Shown here piece by piece: positions 1 to 4,884 of a DNA stretch of 5,263 nt; position 1 is the first letter of the stretch, and the number at the start of each line of letters is the position of its first letter. The position numbers and the translations under genes are program-made. Under the pieces are notes generated by a model that saw only the letters and a list, made by a program, of their open reading frames with translations, was not told the DNA's origin and ran no database searches. Source of the DNA: JAPUDQ01 sp049289035 (GTDB taxonomy: Bacteria; Patescibacteriota; Saccharimonadia; Saccharimonadales; Saccharimonadaceae); NCBI GenBank assembly GCA_049289035.1, contig JBAQIV010000017.1:1-5263 (forward strand). The letters run 5' to 3'.

Positions 1-51
1 AGGTACTGCCAGCACTTTTTGTTACTGGGTATATTTGGTAAATTGGACATA

Positions 52-106
52 GGAACATCTCCTCTAAGATTAGTTGTTGTACAAACCTAATTTTACGGGA
101 TGTTCC
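52..106 (+). terminator. Large imperfect hairpin, possible terminator of the upstream gene
   Basis: Positions 52-61 pair with 97-106 (GGAACATCTC against GGGATGTTCC, nine Watson-Crick pairs and one G-T). Inside that, 65-73 pairs with 87-95 (eight Watson-Crick pairs and one G-T) and 74-77 with 81-84, closing a 3-nt loop. The total is about 23 pairs over 55 nt, with a small internal loop (62-64 against 96) and a 2-nt bulge (85-86). It is followed by GTTTTAGTTTAA, a weak T-rich tail. This fits a terminator for a gene left of the window, ahead of the ftsE promoter, but the tail is imperfect and no upstream gene is visible. A structured RNA or a small foldback element are alternatives. Confidence 0.4.
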
Positions 107-149
107 GTTTTAGTTTAATGAACCCGCTTCAGCTAATCGCCACAATTTC

Positions 150-158
150 TGCTATAAT
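150..158 (+). promoter_or_regulatory. Extended -10 promoter of ftsE
   Basis: The sequence TGCTATAAT is a perfect TATAAT hexamer (153-158) preceded by the extended -10 motif TGn (150-152). No good -35 hexamer lies at the usual distance, which is normal for extended -10 promoters. Transcription would start near 165, only about 4 nt before the ATG at 169, giving an essentially leaderless mRNA. There is no Shine-Dalgarno sequence between the box and the ATG, which supports that reading. Confidence 0.65.
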
Positions 159-168
159 AGATATAGTA

Positions 169-852
169 ATGATCTTGCTAGATAGGGTAACAAAGACGTA
201 CAGCAAGGATACTGAGGCGGCGCTCAGTAGGATTAGCTTGCATATTGAACCCAACGAATTTGTTATATTGGTCGGTACCAGTGGGGCGGGTAAGAGTACG
301 CTACTTAAACTTCTGACGCGCGAAGAAAAGCCCACGAGCGGCAAAATCGTCGTGGGCGGTATCGACTACGATACGCTGAAAGACAAACACATACCACTAC
401 TGCGGCGCAAGATCGGCGTGGTGTTTCAAGATTTTAAATTGCTGCCACAACGGACAGTGTTTGAAAACATAGCCTTTGCCCTCGAGATTGCCGGCATGAC
501 GAACCGCGAGATCCACAATACCGTACCAAAAGTCATTGAGCTAGTGGGGCTCAAGGGTAAAGAAAACAGTTACCCCCGCGAGCTGTCCGGTGGCGAACGT
601 CAACGCGTGGCGATTGCGCGGGCGGTGGTGCGTCAGCCCAAGATACTTATCGCCGACGAGCCAACTGGTAACCTTGACCCCAAGCACAGCTGGGATATTG
701 TACGGCTGCTCGAAAAGATCAACCGGTATGGCACAACGGTACTACTTACTACGCACAATGTCGAGATCGTCAACAAACTCAAACGGCGGGTGATCACACT
801 TGACCACGGTAAGATCACCTCAGATCAAGCGACGGGGAGTTACAAACAATGA
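169..852 (+). CDS. ftsE: Cell division ATP-binding protein FtsE
   Basis: FtsE is the cytoplasmic ATPase subunit of the FtsEX complex, an ABC-type machine at the division site that controls peptidoglycan hydrolases rather than transporting a substrate. The 227-residue protein has the full ABC set: Walker A GTSGAGKST (36-44), Q-loop Gln87, signature LSGGE (139-143), Walker B ILIADE (159-164) with catalytic Glu164, D-loop GNLD (167-170) and switch His196. Stretches such as LLRRKIGVVFQD, ERQRVAIARAVV and ADEPTGNLD are typical of FtsE, and the length matches the family. The frame is open from an ATG at 100, but I chose ATG 169. The 23 extra residues would cover the promoter and part of a hairpin, and MILLDRVTKTY aligns with the usual FtsE start. 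The TGA stop overlaps the ftsX ATG, indicating translational coupling. The identification is very secure; the start is fairly secure. Confidence 0.96.
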   Translation: MILLDRVTKTYSKDTEAALSRISLHIEPNEFVILVGTSGAGKSTLLKLLTREEKPTSGKIVVGGIDYDTLKDKHIPLLRRKIGVVFQDFKLLPQRTVFENIAFALEIAGMTNREIHNTVPKVIELVGLKGKENSYPRELSGGERQRVAIARAVVRQPKILIADEPTGNLDPKHSWDIVRLLEKINRYGTTVLLTTHNVEIVNKLKRRVITLDHGKITSDQATGSYKQ

Positions 853-1832
853 GTGCCAAAAAAGCCGATCGCACCAAAATTCGCGAGAGCAAAGTTGCTC
901 GTCGCCGTTACCTAACGTGGTTACGCATGATTCGCTATGGGGTCAACAACTTTACGCGCAATGCCTGGCTAACAACTGCCGCCACAGCAGTGATGACCAT
1001 CACCCTACTTGTCATCTTGACGACTATGCTGGCGCGGACATTGTTGACCGAGACAGTGACCAAACTCGTCCGTGAAGAAACCAAACCATCTATTTACCTG
1101 CGCGGGGAGACACCACCATCCGACGTTGCCGCTATCAAACAGAAAATAGGGCAGATAGACAACGTCTCAGCTGTCGACGTATTTACCGCCGAAGCAGCGC
1201 GCGATGATTACATTACCAAAAACAAGATTACTGACCCTCAAGATCTCCAAGCGTTAGCTGAGTCGGGCATAACGTTTCCAGTGACACTCACTATGACGCT
1301 CAAAAACACCGACGATATATCGGCACTGCAAGACATCATCAAAAACAACCAACTCGTCAGTAGCAACCTCTACGATGGCGTCGATCAGCTTAATAGTACT
1401 AACCGCGGTGCAATTGGGACGCTTAACGATTGGGCACGTACCTCTGAACGCGTCGGTATTGTCGCGACAGTATTGTTTACGGGCATCTCCATGTTGATCG
1501 TATTTAACACCATACGTATGGCTATATTTAACCGCAAAGAAGAGATAGACATGATGAAACTTATCGGCGCCGACAAGAGTTTTATACGGGGGCCGTTTGT
1601 GGTTGAAGCAGTTATGTATGGGTTTATTGCAGCCCTGCTCGCTACAGGTATTAGTTACTTTGCGCTCGTGACGTTCAAACAGCCCATCGCTGATTATGGC
1701 ATTGCGATTGACGAACTCCTGCCGAAGCTCATGATGCTTTCACCGGTTATATTGCTTGGCGTTATTGTCCTCGGCGCTTGTATTGGTATCATTTCAGCTC
1801 GTCTCGCTGTCCGCCGCTACTTGAAAGTATAA
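849..1832 (+). CDS. ftsX: Cell division protein FtsX, membrane subunit of FtsEX
   Basis: FtsX is the integral membrane partner of FtsE; it passes ATP-driven conformational change across the membrane to a peptidoglycan hydrolase. The 327-residue sequence has the FtsX layout: a basic cytoplasmic N-terminus (1-38), TM1 about 41-62, an extracellular domain of roughly 140 residues (63-200), then TM2 about 202-224, TM3 about 251-272 and TM4 about 297-317, ending in a basic tail (RRYLKV). The cytoplasmic segment EEIDMMKLIGAD (231-242), just after TM2, matches the conserved family motif. The extracellular domain is the expected docking site for the coiled coil of the hydrolase encoded next. The start overlaps the ftsE stop as ATGA, and GGGGAG at 834-839 provides a Shine-Dalgarno sequence with 9 nt spacing. 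Family assignment is secure; helix limits are estimates by eye. Confidence 0.95.
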   Translation: MSAKKADRTKIRESKVARRRYLTWLRMIRYGVNNFTRNAWLTTAATAVMTITLLVILTTMLARTLLTETVTKLVREETKPSIYLRGETPPSDVAAIKQKIGQIDNVSAVDVFTAEAARDDYITKNKITDPQDLQALAESGITFPVTLTMTLKNTDDISALQDIIKNNQLVSSNLYDGVDQLNSTNRGAIGTLNDWARTSERVGIVATVLFTGISMLIVFNTIRMAIFNRKEEIDMMKLIGADKSFIRGPFVVEAVMYGFIAALLATGISYFALVTFKQPIADYGIAIDELLPKLMMLSPVILLGVIVLGACIGIISARLAVRRYLKV

Positions 1833-1837
1833 GGAGG
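1831..1837 (+). promoter_or_regulatory. Strong Shine-Dalgarno site for the GTG start of the CHAP hydrolase
   Basis: AAGGAGG overlaps the ftsX TAA stop (1830-1832) and sits 8 nt before GTG 1846. It is the best ribosome binding site in the window and decides the upstream start of the hydrolase on the ftsEX transcript, even though GTG 1846 gives an unusually long leader before the signal peptide. Confidence 0.8.
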
Positions 1838-1845
1838 AGTATCAC

Positions 1846-3075
1846 GTGACACAACGCATGACCTATATTCGTGACCCCCGAAATACGCAGCAGGGTATTG
1901 ACTCAAGCCTAAGCGCTATGGTACTATATACAAAACCAATGAAACAAAAACCCACCACACACCGGTTTCGTTCGCTGGTCTCGCGCACACTTCTCGTTTG
2001 CGCGACCGTTTACCTTGCCATCGCTATGCCGATGGCAGCGTTTGCTGATCGTTTTGATGACCAGATAAAGGGCATCGAAGGGCAAATATCGGGCTATCAG
2101 CAACAAGCGGCTGAGCTACGATCACGCGCCGACACGCTACAAAACGCTCTCAACGCCTTGATTGCTGAGAAAAATACCCTCCAGGCGCAGATTAACCTCA
2201 ATCAAGCCAAATTTGACAAACTCAGCGCCGACATACAGGCCAACGAAGAGAAATTGTCTCGTCAAAAAAAGACACTCAACAAAACGATTGTCCAGATCTA
2301 CACCAACAGCAATACCTCACCGATTGTTATGCTAGCGAGCACCAAAAGTGTCAACGAATACGTTAGTGCTCAGCAAGTGCGCGGCTCGGTGAGAGACCAG
2401 ATGAAAAACGCCATGGAGCAGGTCAAAAAGATCAAGGCTGAGTTGTCTGACCAAAAAACCCAAGTCGAACAGGTGTTAAACGACCAAAACCAGCAAAAAC
2501 AAGTGCTGGCCGCCAAAGAGGCTGAACAAGCCAATCTCGTGGCGCAAACTCGCGGTGAAGAAGCTGCCTACCAAAACATGATTGCAACCAAAAACAGTGA
2601 AATTGGTAGTCTGCGTGCTCAGCAAGCCGCCGCTAACGCCGCCGCCGCGCAGACCTACAACGTTCAAAACCTCGTCGCTGGCGCTAGCTGTGCGAGCTCG
2701 GGATATCCTGCAATCTGGTGTGATCACCCGATGGACACCATTGTCGACACCTGGGGTATGTACAACCGCGAATGCGTGAGCTACACTGCTTGGCGCGTGG
2801 CCAAGAGCGGTCGCCACATGCCGTACTGGGGTGGACGCGGTGATGCCAAGATGTGGCCGGGTAGTGCCGCACAAGACGGCATACCAACTGGTAGCGAACC
2901 ACGTGTTGGCTCGGTCGCAATCATGTACGGTGGCGCCTACGGGCACTCAATGTATGTCGAGAGAATAAACGGCGACGGTAGCATACACGTAAGCCAGTTT
3001 AACTGGGGTGTCCGCGGTGAATACAGCGAGATGGATATCAGTCCAATTGGCCTAACGTTTATCTACTTCAAATAG
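1846..3075 (+). CDS. Secreted coiled-coil/CHAP peptidoglycan hydrolase, likely FtsEX effector (PcsB/CwlO-like)
   Basis: This is a probable cell-wall hydrolase that splits peptidoglycan during division and is switched on by FtsEX. From the GTG start (409 residues) the order is: a 31-residue leader, a signal peptide from Met32 with basic n-region, hydrophobic core 48-66 and likely cleavage after AFA (67), a long coiled coil (about 70-150 and 183-262), an Ala-rich linker (258-268), and a CHAP domain (about 282-409). The break in the coiled coil, YTNSNTSPIVMLASTKSVNEYV (152-173), resembles the region PcsB/CwlO proteins use to contact FtsX. Predicted catalytic residues are Cys310 (NRECVSYTAW), His367 (GHSMYVE) and probably Asn386 (QFNWG). 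Cys282 and Cys292 could form a disulfide. Gene position directly after ftsX supports the effector role. CHAP enzymes may be amidases or endopeptidases; the sequence does not say which. The true start may instead be ATG 1939, which has its own promoter-like sequence. Confidence 0.9.
   Translation: MTQRMTYIRDPRNTQQGIDSSLSAMVLYTKPMKQKPTTHRFRSLVSRTLLVCATVYLAIAMPMAAFADRFDDQIKGIEGQISGYQQQAAELRSRADTLQNALNALIAEKNTLQAQINLNQAKFDKLSADIQANEEKLSRQKKTLNKTIVQIYTNSNTSPIVMLASTKSVNEYVSAQQVRGSVRDQMKNAMEQVKKIKAELSDQKTQVEQVLNDQNQQKQVLAAKEAEQANLVAQTRGEEAAYQNMIATKNSEIGSLRAQQAAANAAAAQTYNVQNLVAGASCASSGYPAIWCDHPMDTIVDTWGMYNRECVSYTAWRVAKSGRHMPYWGGRGDAKMWPGSAAQDGIPTGSEPRVGSVAIMYGGAYGHSMYVERINGDGSIHVSQFNWGVRGEYSEMDISPIGLTFIYFK
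1898..1927 (+). promoter_or_regulatory. Possible internal promoter inside the 5' end of the CHAP hydrolase gene
   Basis: TTGACT (1898-1903, 5/6 to the -35 consensus) is followed after 18 nt by TACTAT (1922-1927, 4/6 to the -10 consensus), which is itself preceded by an extended TGG. Transcription would begin near 1934, about 5 nt before the in-frame ATG at 1939. That ATG opens directly into a compact signal peptide and has no Shine-Dalgarno sequence. The arrangement copies the spacing at the ftsE start, so the hydrolase may be made from its own leaderless mRNA as well as from the ftsEX operon. Confidence 0.5.
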
Positions 3076-3102
3076 GTATAGCTGAGAGCGACGCAAACTC
3101 AT

Positions 3103-3132
3103 CTGTCATGTCGTGCGATGATCTGATATGAT
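3103..3132 (+). promoter_or_regulatory. Promoter of the S41 peptidase gene
   Basis: The 87-nt gap after the hydrolase contains CTGTCA (3103-3108, 4/6 to the -35 consensus), an 18-nt spacer and TATGAT (3127-3132, 5/6 to the -10 consensus) with an extended TGA at 3124-3126. The start site would be near 3139, giving a leader of about 24 nt that carries the Shine-Dalgarno AAGGGGA (3148-3154). A second -10-like GATAAT at 3136-3141 is a weaker alternative. No hairpin terminator is evident between the hydrolase stop and this promoter, so read-through is possible. Confidence 0.55.
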
Positions 3133-3162
3133 AGTGATAATGTTTTTAAGGGGATTAAAATT

Positions 3163-4368
3163 GTGGAAATTCCGATACCAGAACAGCGCGTAAACCGCAA
3201 GCCGTCTGTCACGGCGACACAGATCGTCATCGTCATCATTGCTATCGTTGTCGCGTTTATTGCCGGCACACGGTCCGACGTGCTGCTTGCGCGCTTGCAG
3301 GGGCAAAAAGTCTCGACTGATTCACTTGATTTTGCGTCGGTCCAAGACCTTTACCGGCAGCTCGCAGCAAATTACGACGGCAGCCTTGACAAGCAAAAGT
3401 TGATTGACGGAGCCAAAAAAGGCATGGTTGACTCGATCGGTGACCCGTACACGGTCTACTTTACTGCGGCTGAAGCCAAAGAATTTTTGAGCGACCTGGA
3501 GGGGACGTTTGAGGGCATTGGGGCCGAACTAGGCAAGCGTGACGGTAATTTGACGATTATTAGTACCATCGACGGTAGTCCAGCCAAAAAGGCTGGTTTA
3601 CTAAGCGGTGATGCGATTGTCAAGGTTAATGACGAAGATACAACTGGTTGGTCGATCGAAGAAGCGGTCAAGAAAATCCGCGGTCAAAAGGGAACGAGCG
3701 TCAAACTACTTGTCGTACGCAAAGGTCAAGACAAGCCGCTCGATCTTGCCGTGACACGCGACACCATAACCGATCCAAGCGTCAAAACAGAGGTGACGAG
3801 TGACAATATAGGCATTATCCGCATCACACGGTTTGGGCAAACCGACACAGTCAGCCTGGCGCGTGCCGCCGCACTTGATTTTAAAGCTCGTGGCGTGAAG
3901 GGTGTCGTGCTGGATCTCCGCGGCAATGGCGGTGGCTACTTGCAGTCGGCGGTAGACGTTGCCAGCCTCTGGATGCAAAACAAGACGGTTGTGACCGAGC
4001 GAACAGGTGGTCACGTTACTGACACGCTCAAGACCAATGGCGATGCGCCACTACAGGGCATACCGACCATTGTGCTTGTCAACAGCGGTAGCGCCAGCGC
4101 CAGCGAGATATTGGCCGGTGCGCTAAGCGACAATGGTGCTGCAAAACTTGTCGGCGAAAAGACGTTTGGGAAGGGCGTGGTTCAAGACGTCAAAGACCTC
4201 AAAGACGGTGGCAGTCTCAAAGTCACTATCGCGAGCTGGTACACGCCCAATGGCAAAAACATCAGCAAAGAAGGCATCGCACCTCAGACGACTGTGACGA
4301 TGAGCGACGAAGATTATGTGGCCGGCCGAGACCCGCAAAAGGACAAAGCGCTGGAAATGCTCCGCTAG
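3163..4368 (+). CDS. Membrane-anchored C-terminal processing peptidase, S41 family with PDZ domain
   Basis: A serine protease of the CtpA/CtpB/Prc type, which trims or degrades envelope proteins from the C-terminus. The 401-residue protein has a short basic N-terminus, one transmembrane helix (about 18-36) that puts the rest outside, a helical segment (55-112), a PDZ domain (about 113-198, with GTFEGIGAEL and SPAKKAGLLSGDAIVKVN) and the S41 catalytic core. DLRGNGGG is at 251-258. By alignment with Tsp/Prc the nucleophile is Ser312 (GSASASE), with Lys337 (FGKG) 25 residues later and Gln341 completing the Ser-Lys-Gln set. The C-terminal DPQKDKALEML is a common family ending. Start GTG 3163 follows Shine-Dalgarno AAGGGGA by 8 nt. 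All catalytic residues are present, so the enzyme should be active. Its substrate is unknown; the neighbouring hydrolase or FtsX would be candidates by location only. Confidence 0.95.
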   Translation: MEIPIPEQRVNRKPSVTATQIVIVIIAIVVAFIAGTRSDVLLARLQGQKVSTDSLDFASVQDLYRQLAANYDGSLDKQKLIDGAKKGMVDSIGDPYTVYFTAAEAKEFLSDLEGTFEGIGAELGKRDGNLTIISTIDGSPAKKAGLLSGDAIVKVNDEDTTGWSIEEAVKKIRGQKGTSVKLLVVRKGQDKPLDLAVTRDTITDPSVKTEVTSDNIGIIRITRFGQTDTVSLARAAALDFKARGVKGVVLDLRGNGGGYLQSAVDVASLWMQNKTVVTERTGGHVTDTLKTNGDAPLQGIPTIVLVNSGSASASEILAGALSDNGAAKLVGEKTFGKGVVQDVKDLKDGGSLKVTIASWYTPNGKNISKEGIAPQTTVTMSDEDYVAGRDPQKDKALEMLR

Positions 4369-4381
4369 CAGAGCATTTCCA
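4352..4381 (+). terminator. Hairpin spanning the stop codon of the S41 peptidase gene
   Basis: An 11-bp perfect stem (TGGAAATGCTC at 4352-4362 against GAGCATTTCCA at 4371-4381) encloses an 8-nt loop that contains the TAG stop (4366-4368). The stem arm encodes the last residues LEMLR. It resembles a transcription terminator stem, but the following bases (CGTAGACCG) are not a T-tract, so factor-independent termination would be weak. It may instead protect the 3' end of the mRNA. It directly touches the heptamer array that begins at 4382. Confidence 0.5.
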
Positions 4382-4416
4382 CGTAGACCGTAGGTCGTAG
4401 ATCGTATACCATATAG
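4382..4416 (+). repeat. Left heptamer array, five 7-bp units
   Basis: Five contiguous 7-bp units can be read: CGTAGAC, CGTAGGT, CGTAGAT, CGTATAC, CATATAG. Four of five begin CGTA. The array starts immediately after the S41 hairpin. Positions 4401-4410 (ATCGTATACC) are an exact inverse of 4460-4469 in the right array. It is not coding in any convincing way. Confidence 0.75.
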
Positions 4417-4428
4417 TCACAGTAAAAT

Positions 4429-4449
4429 TTTCGTATTTGTTATACGAAA
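4429..4449 (+). repeat. 8-bp hairpin between and partly within the heptamer arrays
   Basis: TTTCGTAT (4429-4436) and ATACGAAA (4442-4449) form a perfect 8-bp stem with a 5-nt loop (TTGTT). Its right half uses the inner two units of the right array, so it competes with pairing between the two arrays. AT-rich, with no typical terminator tail on either side. Confidence 0.5.
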
Positions 4450-4474
4450 TACGGTATACGGTATACGATATACG
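4440..4474 (-). repeat. Right heptamer array, five 7-bp units in inverted orientation
   Basis: Read on the minus strand from 4474, the units are CGTATAT, CGTATAC, CGTATAC, CGTATTT, CGTATAA; all begin CGTAT. With the left array this makes two facing arrays of the same length (35 bp each) separated by 23 bp. The array ends one base before the extended -10 element of the response regulator promoter, so it occupies the position of the -35 region. Confidence 0.75.
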
Positions 4475-4483
4475 TGATATTAT
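4475..4483 (+). promoter_or_regulatory. Extended -10 promoter of the response regulator gene
   Basis: TGATATTAT is an extended -10 (TGn at 4475-4477, TATTAT at 4478-4483, 5/6 to consensus). The start site 7 nt after the box would fall at 4490, exactly the A of the ATG, so the mRNA may be fully leaderless. No Shine-Dalgarno sequence precedes the ATG. No -35 match exists because that region is heptamer repeat. Confidence 0.55.
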
Positions 4484-4489
4484 AACCAT

Positions 4490-4861
4490 ATGCAGAAAAA
4501 AATTCTTCTCGTCGAAGACGATACAGTATTGGCGGGCGTCTACAAATCACGCCTTGAATTAGAGGGTTTTGCCGTTGAACATGTTGCGAACGGTGAACTT
4601 GCCCTCAGTAAAGCGATCGAGTTTCGCCCCGATCTTATATTGCTCGATGCCATGATGCCCAAGATAAATGGCTTTGATGTGCTCGATATCTTGCGTAACA
4701 CACCAGAAACTATGAATGTCCGCGTGATTATGCTCACGGCACTCAGTCAACCCAAAGACAAACAGCGCGCCGAAGAGCTCGGTGCAGATGACTACCTGGT
4801 CAAATCCCAGGTTGTCATAAGCGATGTCGTGGAGCGTATAAAGCATCACCTCGGGGTATAG
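4490..4861 (+). CDS. Single-domain response regulator (CheY-like receiver)
   Basis: A stand-alone receiver domain of 123 residues that would accept phosphate from a histidine kinase and signal by protein contact. All key residues are visible: acidic pair Asp10-Asp11 (LLVEDD), phosphoacceptor Asp53 (LILLDAMMP), Thr83 (IMLTA) and Lys105 (DDYLVKS). The fold is complete, and the sequence ends with the alpha-5 helix and no DNA-binding or enzymatic output domain. No kinase lies in the window, so its partner and output are unknown. The start ATG 4490 is the only reasonable one, at the family's usual N-terminus; it lacks a Shine-Dalgarno sequence. It is followed 23 nt later by an unrecognised gene with a good ribosome binding site and is probably co-transcribed with it. 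The family call is secure; no specific pathway can be named. Confidence 0.94.
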   Translation: MQKKILLVEDDTVLAGVYKSRLELEGFAVEHVANGELALSKAIEFRPDLILLDAMMPKINGFDVLDILRNTPETMNVRVIMLTALSQPKDKQRAEELGADDYLVKSQVVISDVVERIKHHLGV

Positions 4862-4884
4862 AAAAAACAAAAAGGAGCTGCCTT

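Noticed and set aside
1..90. An open frame from base 1 to a TAA at 88-90 that could be the tail of an upstream gene
   Set aside because: Only 29 codons are visible, with no recognisable motif; the stop lies inside the hairpin at 52-106 and the stretch is AT-rich compared with the real genes. A tail cannot be excluded, but I cannot support it.
100..168. N-terminal extension of FtsE starting at ATG 100 with a hydrophobic 23-residue segment
   Set aside because: ATG 100 sits in the stem of the 52-106 hairpin, has no Shine-Dalgarno sequence, and the segment overlaps the TGCTATAAT promoter. FtsE homology begins at Met24 of that frame.
849..852. Recoded TGA (as in Gracilibacteria/Absconditabacteria, code 25)
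   Set aside because: The ftsE TGA sits at the normal FtsE length and forms a classic ATGA overlap with ftsX; no in-frame TGA interrupts any gene here, so the standard bacterial code fits.
2476..2946. A 156-codon open frame on the minus strand within the hydrolase gene
   Set aside because: It lies entirely opposite a well-supported CHAP protein, has no recognisable domain, and looks like an antisense shadow of its codon bias.
3076..3162. Riboswitch or leader RNA upstream of the S41 gene
   Set aside because: The gap is only 87 nt, the predicted leader about 24 nt, and no strong stem was found there; a promoter plus Shine-Dalgarno explains it.
4382..4474. CRISPR array
   Set aside because: The units are 7 bp, contiguous and without unique spacers of 25-40 bp; no cas genes are nearby.
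4382..4474. Insertion sequence or MITE with target-site duplication
   Set aside because: No direct duplication is visible at the edges (flanks end TTTCCA and begin TGATAT), and no transposase is present. A foldback remnant remains possible only as a hypothesis.
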